64,000 bases of DNA, taken from NCBI RefSeq assembly GCF_001693275.1, contig NZ_CP016477.1, positions 2,480,001 to 2,544,000 of the forward strand, given 5' to 3'. Origin of the DNA: Picosynechococcus sp. PCC 7117 (GTDB lineage Bacteria > Cyanobacteriota > Cyanobacteriia > Cyanobacteriales > MRBY01). Shown piece after piece: positions 37,257 through 45,618 of the stretch. Position numbers and translations under genes: made by a program. The notes under the pieces were generated by a model, which searched no databases, had not been told where the DNA came from, and saw only the letters and a program-made list of their open reading frames with translations. The first letter of the stretch is position 1. Each line of letters starts with the position of its first letter.

Positions 37257-38279
37257 TTACTTATTCCAGAGTTGCGCCAATTGTTGGGTTTTGAGTCCTG
37301 CTTCGATGGCTTCTAGCACCCTGGTCATGCCTGTGGTGTTGATAATTTCATATTTTCTGTCTGCTTTTTTACAGGCTTCCATGGCCCGCTCTGTCATGGA
37401 ATGGCTAGCGTAGCCCGTGATAATGAGAATGAGGTCAACATTGGTAACCTGAGCTTCCCCCTGGGCAGAAAGTTGTAGACCATCCTGTTCGCTATACCAT
37501 TGCAATTCCACCTGGGAACTGCGCAGGCGATTCTTTACGGCGGTTTGGAGGCGATCATGTCCGCCAAAAACTAAGACTTTTCCAACTAAGTCTGCATACA
37601 GTTCCGGGCGTTTATCCGATTTGCGGTGGCGGGATTTGGGTTGAATATTGGGATGGTGTTCTGTACGGGAACGGTTTTCGAGGGCTTTGTTATAGATAAA
37701 ATTCAGGGTTTGTTCATGGGTTCCCCGCAGTCGCGCCACGGGGCCTTCTTCGCTGTGTTCGTTTATTTGGTTAATCAGGGCGTCAACCACTTCTTCGAGA
37801 GAACCTATTTCCTTGAGGTCATCCACATAGCCTTTGATGGCGATCGCCGCATCGGTGGCACTAAAAAAGTCTTGTTGTTCAAAGATCATATCGAGCAGAT
37901 CGTCCCGGAGATCCGACTGCCAGCGTTGGACTTTTTCCCGCGCTTTTTCTTCTAAAAGTCTTTCTTCCCGGAGAACAAGCTGGGCATCGACAATTTCTGT
38001 GGCTTTTTCGGGTATTTCTGCTATTTCACGGCGAATATCATCGGCTTTTTCTTGTAATTGTTGGATTATGTCGGCATGATGATATCCCTCCGCCCGGTAG
38101 GTGCTGATCATCTCTTCGACTTTTTTGAGCAGGGGGTGCAGTTTTGCTTCCCGTTGGCGCACAATATCTTGGTATTGTTCGTCCCGCTGCTGCTGTAATT
38201 TTTTTTCTTCGAGGTGGGTCTTCGCCGCAGATAACAAATTTTCAACGGAGGCCTCTAGGTTTTCGAGTTCGATATCCAT
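37257..38279 (-). CDS. Coiled-coil protein with C-terminal DUF2325-like domain
   Basis: The 340-residue product has a long charged coiled coil over about residues 1-130 (EKKLQQQRDEQYQDIVRQRE, KAREKVQRWQSDL), a helical middle and a C-terminal domain of about 100 residues. That domain starts KVLVFGGHDRLQTAVKNRL and continues with VDLILIITGYASHSMTERAMEACKKADRKYE. The GGH start and the I-T-SH pattern resemble DUF2325, a Rossmann-like domain of unknown function. It lies between a membrane GTPase gene (52 bases upstream) and the GST gene (7 bases downstream). Confidence 0.75.
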   Translation of the reverse strand: MDIELENLEASVENLLSAAKTHLEEKKLQQQRDEQYQDIVRQREAKLHPLLKKVEEMISTYRAEGYHHADIIQQLQEKADDIRREIAEIPEKATEIVDAQLVLREERLLEEKAREKVQRWQSDLRDDLLDMIFEQQDFFSATDAAIAIKGYVDDLKEIGSLEEVVDALINQINEHSEEGPVARLRGTHEQTLNFIYNKALENRSRTEHHPNIQPKSRHRKSDKRPELYADLVGKVLVFGGHDRLQTAVKNRLRSSQVELQWYSEQDGLQLSAQGEAQVTNVDLILIITGYASHSMTERAMEACKKADRKYEIINTTGMTRVLEAIEAGLKTQQLAQLWNK

Positions 38280-38331
38280 GGGAATTTAGGGGAGTTATGA
38301 ATTTTATGATTTTTTGGGCTAGCTATAGATC

Positions 38332-39741
38332 TTAGCTAATCGTTTGGGGGGATAGGCGATTTAGGGTACCTTTCACGAAATTCCCGAAAAATTGCGATCG
38401 CTGATTTTGCTCAAAAACTCGCTTAAGAATCTGGCCGAGTTTCTCGAAATTAAGAGATTCAGAGGCAGTTTGGGGGTTTTGTTCTTGGAAATACTGGATT
38501 AAACTCAGCCCCGCAATGTGGGTTAGATAGGCAGCACTGACTCCCTGGACAGCACCCCCGGCAAGGTAGGTGATCGCGTTGGTTTTGAGCATCCCGCCGA
38601 CGGCTTGGGTGGAGAGTTCCACAAGGCCAAGTTGGATCATTTGTTTGCCGAGGGTGGTGGCGATCGCCTGGGCCTGACCCAGAGAAAGACGCTGTTGATA
38701 GACCGCTCCCACATCCATAATCATTTGTCCTGTTACGGCTGCCGTGGCCAGTAAATCTAAAGCAGCGACGGGATTGGCAAAGGTCGCCCCAGCCGCCAAC
38801 CACTGATATTTTTCGAGGATCGGTAAAGCCCGTTCCCGTCGGAATTGATTGAGGGTTTGCTTGGCATTGTGCTGGGTGAGCCGTGCGGTGCGCCAGATGG
38901 TTGACCACAGCAGTTGTTGTTGGGTTTCGGGCCGACTGAGGAGAGTTTGGAGTTGATGTTGTAGGGGGGCAACGACTGGATCCGGGCGTTCAAAATGTTC
39001 GGTGGCGGTGCCATCGGCTTGGATTTTTTTAACTTTGATGGCCTGAGGCGCGGCGGTGATGGGGAGGATATTTTGGGGGGCGATCGCCGGCTGACAATGG
39101 TTCCGCAGTTGGTTCAGGATCAATTCCCGTTGCTCCGGCTGATATTGATCTTGCTTGTTGAAGGCGATAAGGATTGTCTGGCGAGCTTGGTGCCAATGGT
39201 TGAGGGTTTGCCATTGGGAGGCCATCAAATCCCCATTCACCAGGAAAATCACCAGGTCGGCGGCAAAGACTTGGTTTTGGGCCGCTTGGTCATAGCTGGC
39301 GAGGTCGGTAAATAGGGGCGGTGTTTCCTGGAGGGTATAAGTTGGTGCGGTGGCTTGGAGCTGCTGAAGAAGAGTTGTTTTTCCGGTGCCCCGACCACCG
39401 GCGATCGCCACGGTGAAGTGGTCCCGTTGAAATTCTTGATTAAGGTTATCCAGGGTTTGCCTGAGGGTTGTGAAATCTTGATCGGGCACTTCTTGCTGGA
39501 GCGCCATCACCCACTGTTGGGCGTTTGCAATGGCTTGGTCAACGTCTTTTCGTTTGAGGGGATGCTGGGGATTGTCCTGGGGGTGTTGGGGCTGTTTTTT
39601 CTGCCAAAGCAGGAGGCCACCCCAGGCGATCGCCCCCCAAAATAACCATTCGCCAAGGTCGAAAATATTGCCCTGCCAGCGACCCAAAACTGCGAAAAAT
39701 AAGGCTAAACCTAAACCGCCAACAAGAATGGGTTTTTGCAT
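38332..39741 (-). CDS. Membrane-associated GTPase with DUF697 domain
   Basis: The 469-residue protein has two N-terminal hydrophobic stretches (about 5-20 and 31-46), a P-loop GGRGTGKTTLLQQL at 115-128, and a G4-type motif AFNKQDQY near 206. This makes it an Era/dynamin-like small GTPase. The C-terminal ~170 residues (ANPVAALDLLATAAVTGQMIMDVGAVYQQRL, then YLAGGAVQGVSAAYLTHIAGLSLI) match DUF697, a hydrophobic domain seen in cyanobacterial and YcjF-type proteins. Function is unknown; a membrane-remodelling or stress role is speculation. Confidence 0.85.
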   Translation of the reverse strand: MQKPILVGGLGLALFFAVLGRWQGNIFDLGEWLFWGAIAWGGLLLWQKKQPQHPQDNPQHPLKRKDVDQAIANAQQWVMALQQEVPDQDFTTLRQTLDNLNQEFQRDHFTVAIAGGRGTGKTTLLQQLQATAPTYTLQETPPLFTDLASYDQAAQNQVFAADLVIFLVNGDLMASQWQTLNHWHQARQTILIAFNKQDQYQPEQRELILNQLRNHCQPAIAPQNILPITAAPQAIKVKKIQADGTATEHFERPDPVVAPLQHQLQTLLSRPETQQQLLWSTIWRTARLTQHNAKQTLNQFRRERALPILEKYQWLAAGATFANPVAALDLLATAAVTGQMIMDVGAVYQQRLSLGQAQAIATTLGKQMIQLGLVELSTQAVGGMLKTNAITYLAGGAVQGVSAAYLTHIAGLSLIQYFQEQNPQTASESLNFEKLGQILKRVFEQNQRSQFFGNFVKGTLNRLSPQTIS

Positions 39742-39936
39742 TGTTCTTACCCCGCCACATACAACAATTCGTCTATCTATGCTACTGCGAAAGGTGCTGG
39801 CCCTTAAGGGTAGGGGGCGATCGCCAGGGATCTTTCAAGAAATATTAAGGGTCAAGCTTGGCTCATATTGGGAGGGATTTCCAAAAAAACAAGGGAAACT
39901 AGATAATAGTCTCGATTTACTGCTTGGTACTGTGTG

Positions 39937-40887
39937 ATGTCCGCCTATCTTCTGACTGCCCCCGCAAAAATTAATCTCTACCTGGAAATTTTGGGCGATC
40001 GCCCCGACGGGTTCCACGAGTTGGTGATGGTGATGCAGACCATTGGCTTATACGACCGGATTGAGGTGCGACAAAACCGCAGCGGCGAGATCAATCTCTA
40101 TTGCCAGCATCCCGAAGTCCCCCTCACCGCCAGCAATATTGCCTACCGAGCCGCCCAGTTAATGATGATGCGCTTTGCGGATATCTACACCAGGGTGGGT
40201 GGTGGAGTTGACATTACCATCGAAAAAAATATCCCCGTGGCGGCGGGACTGGCTGGGGGGTCAACGGATGGCGCAGCGGTATTGGTGGGGTTGAATTTGC
40301 TCTGGGATTTAGGGTTAACCCAACCGGAATTACAAACCTTAGCAGCAGAATTAGGTTCAGATGTGCCCTTTTGCATTGGTGGGGGGACGGCGATCGCCAC
40401 CGGACGGGGAGAAATTTTAGACCCATTGCCCGATCTCGATGGCATCCCGATTGTCCTCGCAAAGTACAGCAACATTGCCGTTTCTACCCCCTGGGCCTAC
40501 CAAACCTACCGCGCTCAATTTGGGGAGCATTATTTACAAGATGCGGCGAGTTGGCATACCCGCATGACACAAATCCATTCCGGCGGCCTGATCAGAGCCA
40601 TTCAGCAAAAAAATATCCAGGCGATCGCCCGCGAACTCCATAACGATCTCGAAAAAGTCGTTTTACCCGAATTTCCCCAGGTGCAACAACTGCGTGACTG
40701 CTTTACCAAACATGGAGCGATCGGCACGATGATGTCGGGCTCCGGTCCCAGTGTGTTTGCCCTCTGCGAAACCCTCGCCCAAGCCCAAGCCCTCAAAGTC
40801 CAAGTTGCCCAAGAATTAAACGACCCAGCCCTCGATCTTTGGGTGACGCACATTGCCAGCCCCGGCATCCAAGCGGACTTCCGTTAA
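39937..40887 (+). CDS. ispE: 4-diphosphocytidyl-2-C-methyl-D-erythritol kinase (IspE)
   Basis: The 316-residue GHMP kinase phosphorylates CDP-methylerythritol in the MEP pathway for isoprenoids, including carotenoid and chlorophyll side chains. Markers are [22 protein letters not shown] at the start, the ATP loop [37 protein letters not shown], and [14 protein letters not shown] near the C-terminus. A GTG one codon before the ATG is an alternative start. It stands alone; downstream lies the AT-rich region. Confidence 0.96.
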   Translation: MSAYLLTAPAKINLYLEILGDRPDGFHELVMVMQTIGLYDRIEVRQNRSGEINLYCQHPEVPLTASNIAYRAAQLMMMRFADIYTRVGGGVDITIEKNIPVAAGLAGGSTDGAAVLVGLNLLWDLGLTQPELQTLAAELGSDVPFCIGGGTAIATGRGEILDPLPDLDGIPIVLAKYSNIAVSTPWAYQTYRAQFGEHYLQDAASWHTRMTQIHSGGLIRAIQQKNIQAIARELHNDLEKVVLPEFPQVQQLRDCFTKHGAIGTMMSGSGPSVFALCETLAQAQALKVQVAQELNDPALDLWVTHIASPGIQADFR

Positions 40888-40951
40888 CTTTCCATGACTT
40901 AAAATAGTCACTTTTGAGTAAGTCCCTAAAATAACTAAGAGGCAATAAAGC

Positions 40952-40984
40952 AAAAAGCAATCTACCTGAAAGCAGTTAGATTGC
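40952..40984 (-). terminator. Minus-strand terminator without an evident upstream gene
   Basis: GCAATCTA (40957-40964) pairs with TAGATTGC (40977-40984); inside, CTG and CAG pair around AAAG after one mismatch. Read on the minus strand the hairpin is followed by TTTTTG. No minus-strand gene lies to its right before 45.6 kb, so the transcript it would end is unknown. Confidence 0.65.
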
Positions 40985-41441
40985 CCCCATATATGCTCCC
41001 TATCAAATCTCTTCAATGTTATTTATAGCATCATGATTATTAAGTACTGTTGTCGCTTATCTCCACTATCTCAGTTTAATGCTTAGTTTTGCCGCCCTAT
41101 TTGCGAAATCTCTCTTTTGCAAAAAAGAAATATCCTAATTGTTGGTATCGCAGATGATGTATATGGCATTGCAGCAAGCACTATTATTATGAAAATTCTC
41201 CGGGTGCTTTATTTTGCCAAAGAACCAGAATGCTACCTTCTTCACACGCTTTTCGTCCAGAAAAGCGCTATCTTTATTGTGGTAGGACTACTCTAAAATC
41301 ACTTTCATTTTCTGGTTAATCAAAGACTTAATTAAAGAGCATTCCCCGCAATTATTCTCACCTAATATACTCTCATTACCTGGTCAATTTGCACTGAATT
41401 TTCGGATTTTGGCTCATTCTCCTGATAGCTAAACTTACGAC

Positions 41442-41475
41442 ACGAGTAACGATATAATTAATATCAACTACTCGT
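41442..41475. promoter_or_regulatory. Nested palindrome containing a perfect -10 element
   Basis: Outer arms ACGAGTA (41442-41448) and TACTCGT (41469-41475) enclose inner arms GATAT and ATATC. TATAAT at 41453-41458 lies in the centre, about 63 bases before the ATG of the membrane protein gene. The layout suits a promoter covered by a dimeric repressor. No good -35 is visible, which would fit activator dependence or a different sigma factor. Confidence 0.5.
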
Positions 41476-41520
41476 AAATATCCTTCCTCCAGTTTGGATT
41501 TTCCTCTTTGAGCTTGTAAT

Positions 41521-43431
41521 ATGGATAAGTTAACGTTTCTTTGTTTACTATTTTTAAGTAGCTTGGGGGCAACATATTTTCTTTGGTTTATTTGTCACCT
41601 CAATGGCCAACTATTATTTTATGGCCTCCATCTATGCAACAAGAAATGGCAGCCTAATACAAGTACAATTACCTCTCCCAGGCTGGATTGCTTTTATTTT
41701 AGGCCACTAGGCTTGACAGCGGTATACTTAGTTGGGGCAATGCCAATTGCTGTCTTAAGTTTATCAACAGCCTATCTTAATCATTGCTTTAATGCTTTCT
41801 ATGGAATAGTAATCCTTGAATTAGTCTTTGGACTGGTATTTTTATTATTGCCAAATACTCAACGAAAGGCTTTTGATCTATTTGGATTTCACTTAATCCA
41901 ACGCCATCGTCATTTGGTTATTTATACGAGTATTTGGTGCCTTGTTTTTTCAATATGGGTCATGGTTACTCGTCATTCTAATTTAGATACCTTGGTATTA
42001 AATACAAACCCTGATTTTTGGGCCTATGTTCGTCGTTATGGCGCAATGACTACAACTAATCTAAATTTTTATGGGATGACGGATAGTTTTGAATTTCCTG
42101 ACAATTCTGCTTGTGCCTATTTTCTTGGTAGTCCCAAAAAGTTTAGTTCATTTTTAGGGGCAATAGTTTCGTATCTATTTTCTGATCTATCCTTTGGAAT
42201 TACAGTATTTCAAGGCATGCTAGGAGCAACTCTATTCATGGCCCTTTTTAAAGACTGGTGTGCCACTCCCCTTGACCAGAATCAGTCCTTGAATTTAAGT
42301 GATCTTGCTTTAGTGATTTGGGCAGTTTTTTCTCCCCAATTATATTGGCTTTTAGTAAGTGCTTACTTTTCAAATACCTTGTTTATTATTGTCATTTCCT
42401 TGGTTCTTCGTCAAGCCCGAAATGCCTCTTTACATGAGAATTTATTTAATGCCCAAAATTTCCTTTGCTTGTTTTGCATTCAAGTAGTTGTTTTTTCTTT
42501 TTATCCAGCATTTTTGCCAATTACTATTGCTGTATATTTTTGCACAACTTTAATTTATTTAAAATACAGCGAAAGAAGTCTAAGCCAATTATTTTTTGAT
42601 TACAGCAAATGTGCTGTTTTGATTTTGATTTGTGGCTTGATCTTTTATAAACTGTTCAATTCTCAATTTATTCTTGATGAAATTCAAAAGAGCATTAATC
42701 CACTGAAATCCCATGGAACGAATTTTGTACCCCTTAATCCCTGGAGTCTTTTTCAAGAAAAGCCGAAACCTATGGGAGCAAACAAGGATTTTGGTGTTTG
42801 GTTCAATGTGGTTTTAGGTTTATTATTTAGTGTCTATTGCCTTTGGCAACTCTATCGAGCCTACAGCCGCAACAAAGATTTTGTAATTAAACGTGATCTT
42901 TTGGCTGGTTGTACTGGTATGGGTTTATATAGTTTCTATTTACTGGCTTATATTCCATTAGAATCCACCTATCGTCTTGGGAAAATCGCCATCAGTCTCA
43001 TTTATCCCCTCGGAATTTTTGCTTTGTTACCAGTTGTGGTTTGGTTAAAGGATTATTTCCGCCAACAGGCCAATTGGCAACGCCAGGCTGTTTTGGGTTT
43101 GGCGATCGCCCATGTTGTTTTCCACATTTACAAAATTACTGATGCGACGACGTTCCCCTCTGGTCAGGTCACCATGCCTAGCCCAGCCCAACAAAAAGAA
43201 CTGTCGCAGTTAAACTCAATTACGATTATCGGTTGCGAACAGGTACACCAAAGTCAATTTTATGAACGCCTTGTGGGATTGCAAGTAGCTAAGCAAAACC
43301 CTCATCTTCAGGTAAATGTAGTCAATGAGCCCGCCAACCTGACCCCAGATATCATGGGCGATCGCTTAGTATTCGGCCAAATTATTCCTGGGCCAACCCC
43401 ACGCTACAATGCTTGCAAGTTCGATTTTTAA
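41521..43431 (+). CDS. Large hypothetical integral membrane protein
   Basis: The 636-residue product has roughly 11-13 hydrophobic segments and a soluble C-terminal part of about 90 residues. An early extracytoplasmic loop has NTNPDFWAYVRRYGAM, and FPDNSACAYFLGSPKKFSSFLGAI follows. The early acidic loop and overall layout recall GT-C type membrane glycosyltransferases or polysaccharide polymerases, but no family motif is certain. Codon use and composition are AT-rich over the first ~1.5 kb; the last 400 bases are GC-richer and contain two HIP1 sites. This suggests acquired or fast-evolving sequence joined to native DNA. Function unknown. Confidence 0.75.
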   Translation: MDKLTFLCLLFLSSLGATYFLWFICHLNGQLLFYGLHLCNKKWQPNTSTITSPRLDCFYFRPLGLTAVYLVGAMPIAVLSLSTAYLNHCFNAFYGIVILELVFGLVFLLLPNTQRKAFDLFGFHLIQRHRHLVIYTSIWCLVFSIWVMVTRHSNLDTLVLNTNPDFWAYVRRYGAMTTTNLNFYGMTDSFEFPDNSACAYFLGSPKKFSSFLGAIVSYLFSDLSFGITVFQGMLGATLFMALFKDWCATPLDQNQSLNLSDLALVIWAVFSPQLYWLLVSAYFSNTLFIIVISLVLRQARNASLHENLFNAQNFLCLFCIQVVVFSFYPAFLPITIAVYFCTTLIYLKYSERSLSQLFFDYSKCAVLILICGLIFYKLFNSQFILDEIQKSINPLKSHGTNFVPLNPWSLFQEKPKPMGANKDFGVWFNVVLGLLFSVYCLWQLYRAYSRNKDFVIKRDLLAGCTGMGLYSFYLLAYIPLESTYRLGKIAISLIYPLGIFALLPVVVWLKDYFRQQANWQRQAVLGLAIAHVVFHIYKITDATTFPSGQVTMPSPAQQKELSQLNSITIIGCEQVHQSQFYERLVGLQVAKQNPHLQVNVVNEPANLTPDIMGDRLVFGQIIPGPTPRYNACKFDF

Positions 43432-43449
43432 GTTCCAAACCGTCCCCAC

Positions 43450-43463
43450 AGGTTCGGGAACCT
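43450..43463. repeat. 14-bp perfect palindrome upstream of dnaK
   Basis: AGGTTC-GG-GAACCT is symmetric apart from its two-base centre and lies about 140 bases before the dnaK ATG. There is no T-run after it, so it is not an obvious terminator for the preceding gene. It may be a binding site for a dimeric regulator. Confidence 0.4.
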
Positions 43464-43602
43464 ACACTATCAAGATCCTTAAATCGCACAGCACTATAGG
43501 AATAGTCATATGAACGAACCTAGAATATCTAGTCGTCATACTTGCACCAATATTTGAAAGTCTTATTCAAGTTAAATCGCTGATCTTTGGAGTCACACTG
43601 CT

Positions 43603-45531
43603 ATGGGAAAAGTCGTCGGTATTGACCTCGGAACCACCAACTCTTGCGTATCCGTTATGGAAGGCGGTAAGCCGACTGTAATCGCCAACGCAGAAGGATT
43701 TAGAACTACCCCCTCCGTCGTTGCCTACGCCAAAAACGGAGACTTGCTCGTAGGGCAAATCGCCAAGCGTCAAGCCGTGATGAACCCTGGCAACACCTTT
43801 TACTCCGTGAAGCGTTTCATCGGCCGCAAACACAGTGAAGTCAGCAACGAATCCACCGAAGTTGCTTACAAAGTAGAACGCGACAGCACCGGCAACGTCA
43901 AAATTGATTGCCCCGCCAAAGAGAAAAAATTCGCCCCCGAAGAAATCTCTGCCCAGGTGCTCCGCAAGCTGATCGAAGATGCCAGTAAGTACCTCGGTGA
44001 ACCCGTTACCCAGGCTGTTATCACTGTTCCTGCATACTTCAATGACTCCCAACGCCAAGCCACTAAGGACGCCGGGAAAATCGCCGGGGTAGAAGTGCTG
44101 CGGATTATCAACGAACCCACCGCGGCCTCCCTCGCCTATGGTTTAGATAAGAAGAGTAACGAAACGATCCTCGTCTTTGACCTTGGTGGTGGAACCTTCG
44201 ACGTTTCCATCCTGGAAGTCGGTGACGGTGTCTTTGAAGTTCTCGCGACTTCCGGTGATACACACCTAGGTGGGGATGACTTCGACAAAAAGATCGTTGA
44301 TTTCTTAGCCGAAGAATTCCAACGCACCGAAGGCATTGATCTCCGCAAAGACAAGCAAGCCCTCCAACGTCTGACCGAAGCTGCTGAAAAAGCAAAAATC
44401 GAATTGTCTAACGTTACCCAAGCGGACATCAACCTCCCCTTTATCACCGCAACCCAAGATGGCCCGAAGCACCTCGACATGAGCCTAACCCGGGCGAAAT
44501 TTGAAGAGCTTTGTGCTGACTTAATCGACCGCTGCCGCATCCCCGTTGAAAACGCGATCCGTGATGCCAAACTCGACAAGTCTGCCATCGATGAAATCGT
44601 TCTCGTTGGGGGCTCTACCCGAATTCCCGCCGTGCAAGATGTCGTTGAGCGCGTGCTGGGTAAAAAGCCCAACCAGACTGTGAACCCCGACGAAGTTGTG
44701 GCGATCGGTGCGGCGATCCAAGGTGGCGTCCTTGCGGGTGAAGTTAAAGACATTCTCCTCCTCGACGTTACGCCCCTATCTTTGGGTGTAGAAACCCTCG
44801 GTGGCGTGATGACCAAGATTATTCCGAGAAACACCACCATCCCGACCAAAAAATCAGAGGTCTTCTCCACCGCTGTTGATGGTCAAACCAACGTCGAAAT
44901 CCATGTCCTGCAGGGTGAACGGGAAATGTCCAAGGACAACAAGAGCCTTGGGACCTTCCGTCTCGATGGCATTCCGCCGGCTCCCCGTGGTGTACCCCAG
45001 ATCGAAGTAACCTTTGACATTGATGCCAACGGTATCCTGAACGTCATGGCGAAAGACAAGGGCACTGGTAAAGAACAATCCATCAGTATTACTGGTGCAT
45101 CGACATTACCGGATGACGAAGTAGAACGGATGGTTAGCGAGGCAGAGGCCAATGCCGCAGCAGATAAGGAACGCCGCGAAAAAATTGACCGCAAGAATCA
45201 GGCAGATTCCCTCGTTTACCAAGCTGAAAAGCAACTCGAAGAGCTCGGTGACAAAGTGCCCGCCGACGACAAGAGCAAAGCTGACCAAATGATTAAAGAT
45301 CTCAAGGAAGCGGTTGCCCAGGAAAATGATGAGAAAATCTCGACATTAATGCCGGAACTGCAACAGTTGCTCTACACCATTGGCAGCAACATCTACCAAC
45401 AAGCTGGTGGTGATCCTTCCGCCGCAGGGTTTGACCCGAATGCGGCAGCGGGTGGCGCTGCGCCCGGTGGTAGTGGCGGCAACGATGGTGGGGACGATGT
45501 CATTGATGCAGAGTTCTCTGAAACCAAGTAA
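43603..45531 (+). CDS. dnaK: Molecular chaperone DnaK (Hsp70)
   Basis: The 642-residue protein has the Hsp70 nucleotide-binding domain ([64 protein letters not shown]), the linker [13 protein letters not shown], a substrate-binding beta domain and a helical lid. The C-terminus is Gly/Ala/Asp-rich and ends [12 protein letters not shown], close to the EEVK-type end of bacterial DnaK. Cyanobacteria carry several dnaK genes; this general form resembles DnaK2, the stress-inducible essential one. No CIRCE repeat was seen upstream, so HrcA control is not supported, and no grpE or dnaJ is adjacent. Confidence 0.97.
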   Translation: MGKVVGIDLGTTNSCVSVMEGGKPTVIANAEGFRTTPSVVAYAKNGDLLVGQIAKRQAVMNPGNTFYSVKRFIGRKHSEVSNESTEVAYKVERDSTGNVKIDCPAKEKKFAPEEISAQVLRKLIEDASKYLGEPVTQAVITVPAYFNDSQRQATKDAGKIAGVEVLRIINEPTAASLAYGLDKKSNETILVFDLGGGTFDVSILEVGDGVFEVLATSGDTHLGGDDFDKKIVDFLAEEFQRTEGIDLRKDKQALQRLTEAAEKAKIELSNVTQADINLPFITATQDGPKHLDMSLTRAKFEELCADLIDRCRIPVENAIRDAKLDKSAIDEIVLVGGSTRIPAVQDVVERVLGKKPNQTVNPDEVVAIGAAIQGGVLAGEVKDILLLDVTPLSLGVETLGGVMTKIIPRNTTIPTKKSEVFSTAVDGQTNVEIHVLQGEREMSKDNKSLGTFRLDGIPPAPRGVPQIEVTFDIDANGILNVMAKDKGTGKEQSISITGASTLPDDEVERMVSEAEANAAADKERREKIDRKNQADSLVYQAEKQLEELGDKVPADDKSKADQMIKDLKEAVAQENDEKISTLMPELQQLLYTIGSNIYQQAGGDPSAAGFDPNAAAGGAAPGGSGGNDGGDDVIDAEFSETK

Positions 45532-45576
45532 GCGATCGCCATTGTGATTTCAATCGTATTGGCAATGTAAATAAAC

Positions 45577-45609
45577 AGCGGGGGTAAGTGATTTACCCTC
45601 GTTTTTTTA
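45577..45609 (+). terminator. Rho-independent terminator of dnaK
   Basis: CGGGGGTAA and TTACCCTCG form a hairpin with the loop GTGA, followed by TTTTTTT, about 45 bases after the dnaK stop. Confidence 0.85.
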
Positions 45610-45618
45610 TGGGTGAAT

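Larger units (their letters stand above)
40888..41520. other. AT-rich intergenic region with hairpin and palindrome
   Basis: This 633-base stretch has no complete gene and no HIP1 site. It holds a minus-strand terminator at 40952-40984 and a nested palindrome with TATAAT at 41442-41475, both listed separately. A 50-60 codon open stretch between them (about 41117-41296, including RNILIVGIADDVYGIA and MKILRVLYFAKEPECYLLH) could be a gene remnant, but it lacks a good start and I recognise no family. Confidence 0.55.

Noticed and set aside
43432-43602. CIRCE operator upstream of dnaK
   Set aside because: No TTAGCACTC-N9-GAGTGCTAA or close variant is present.
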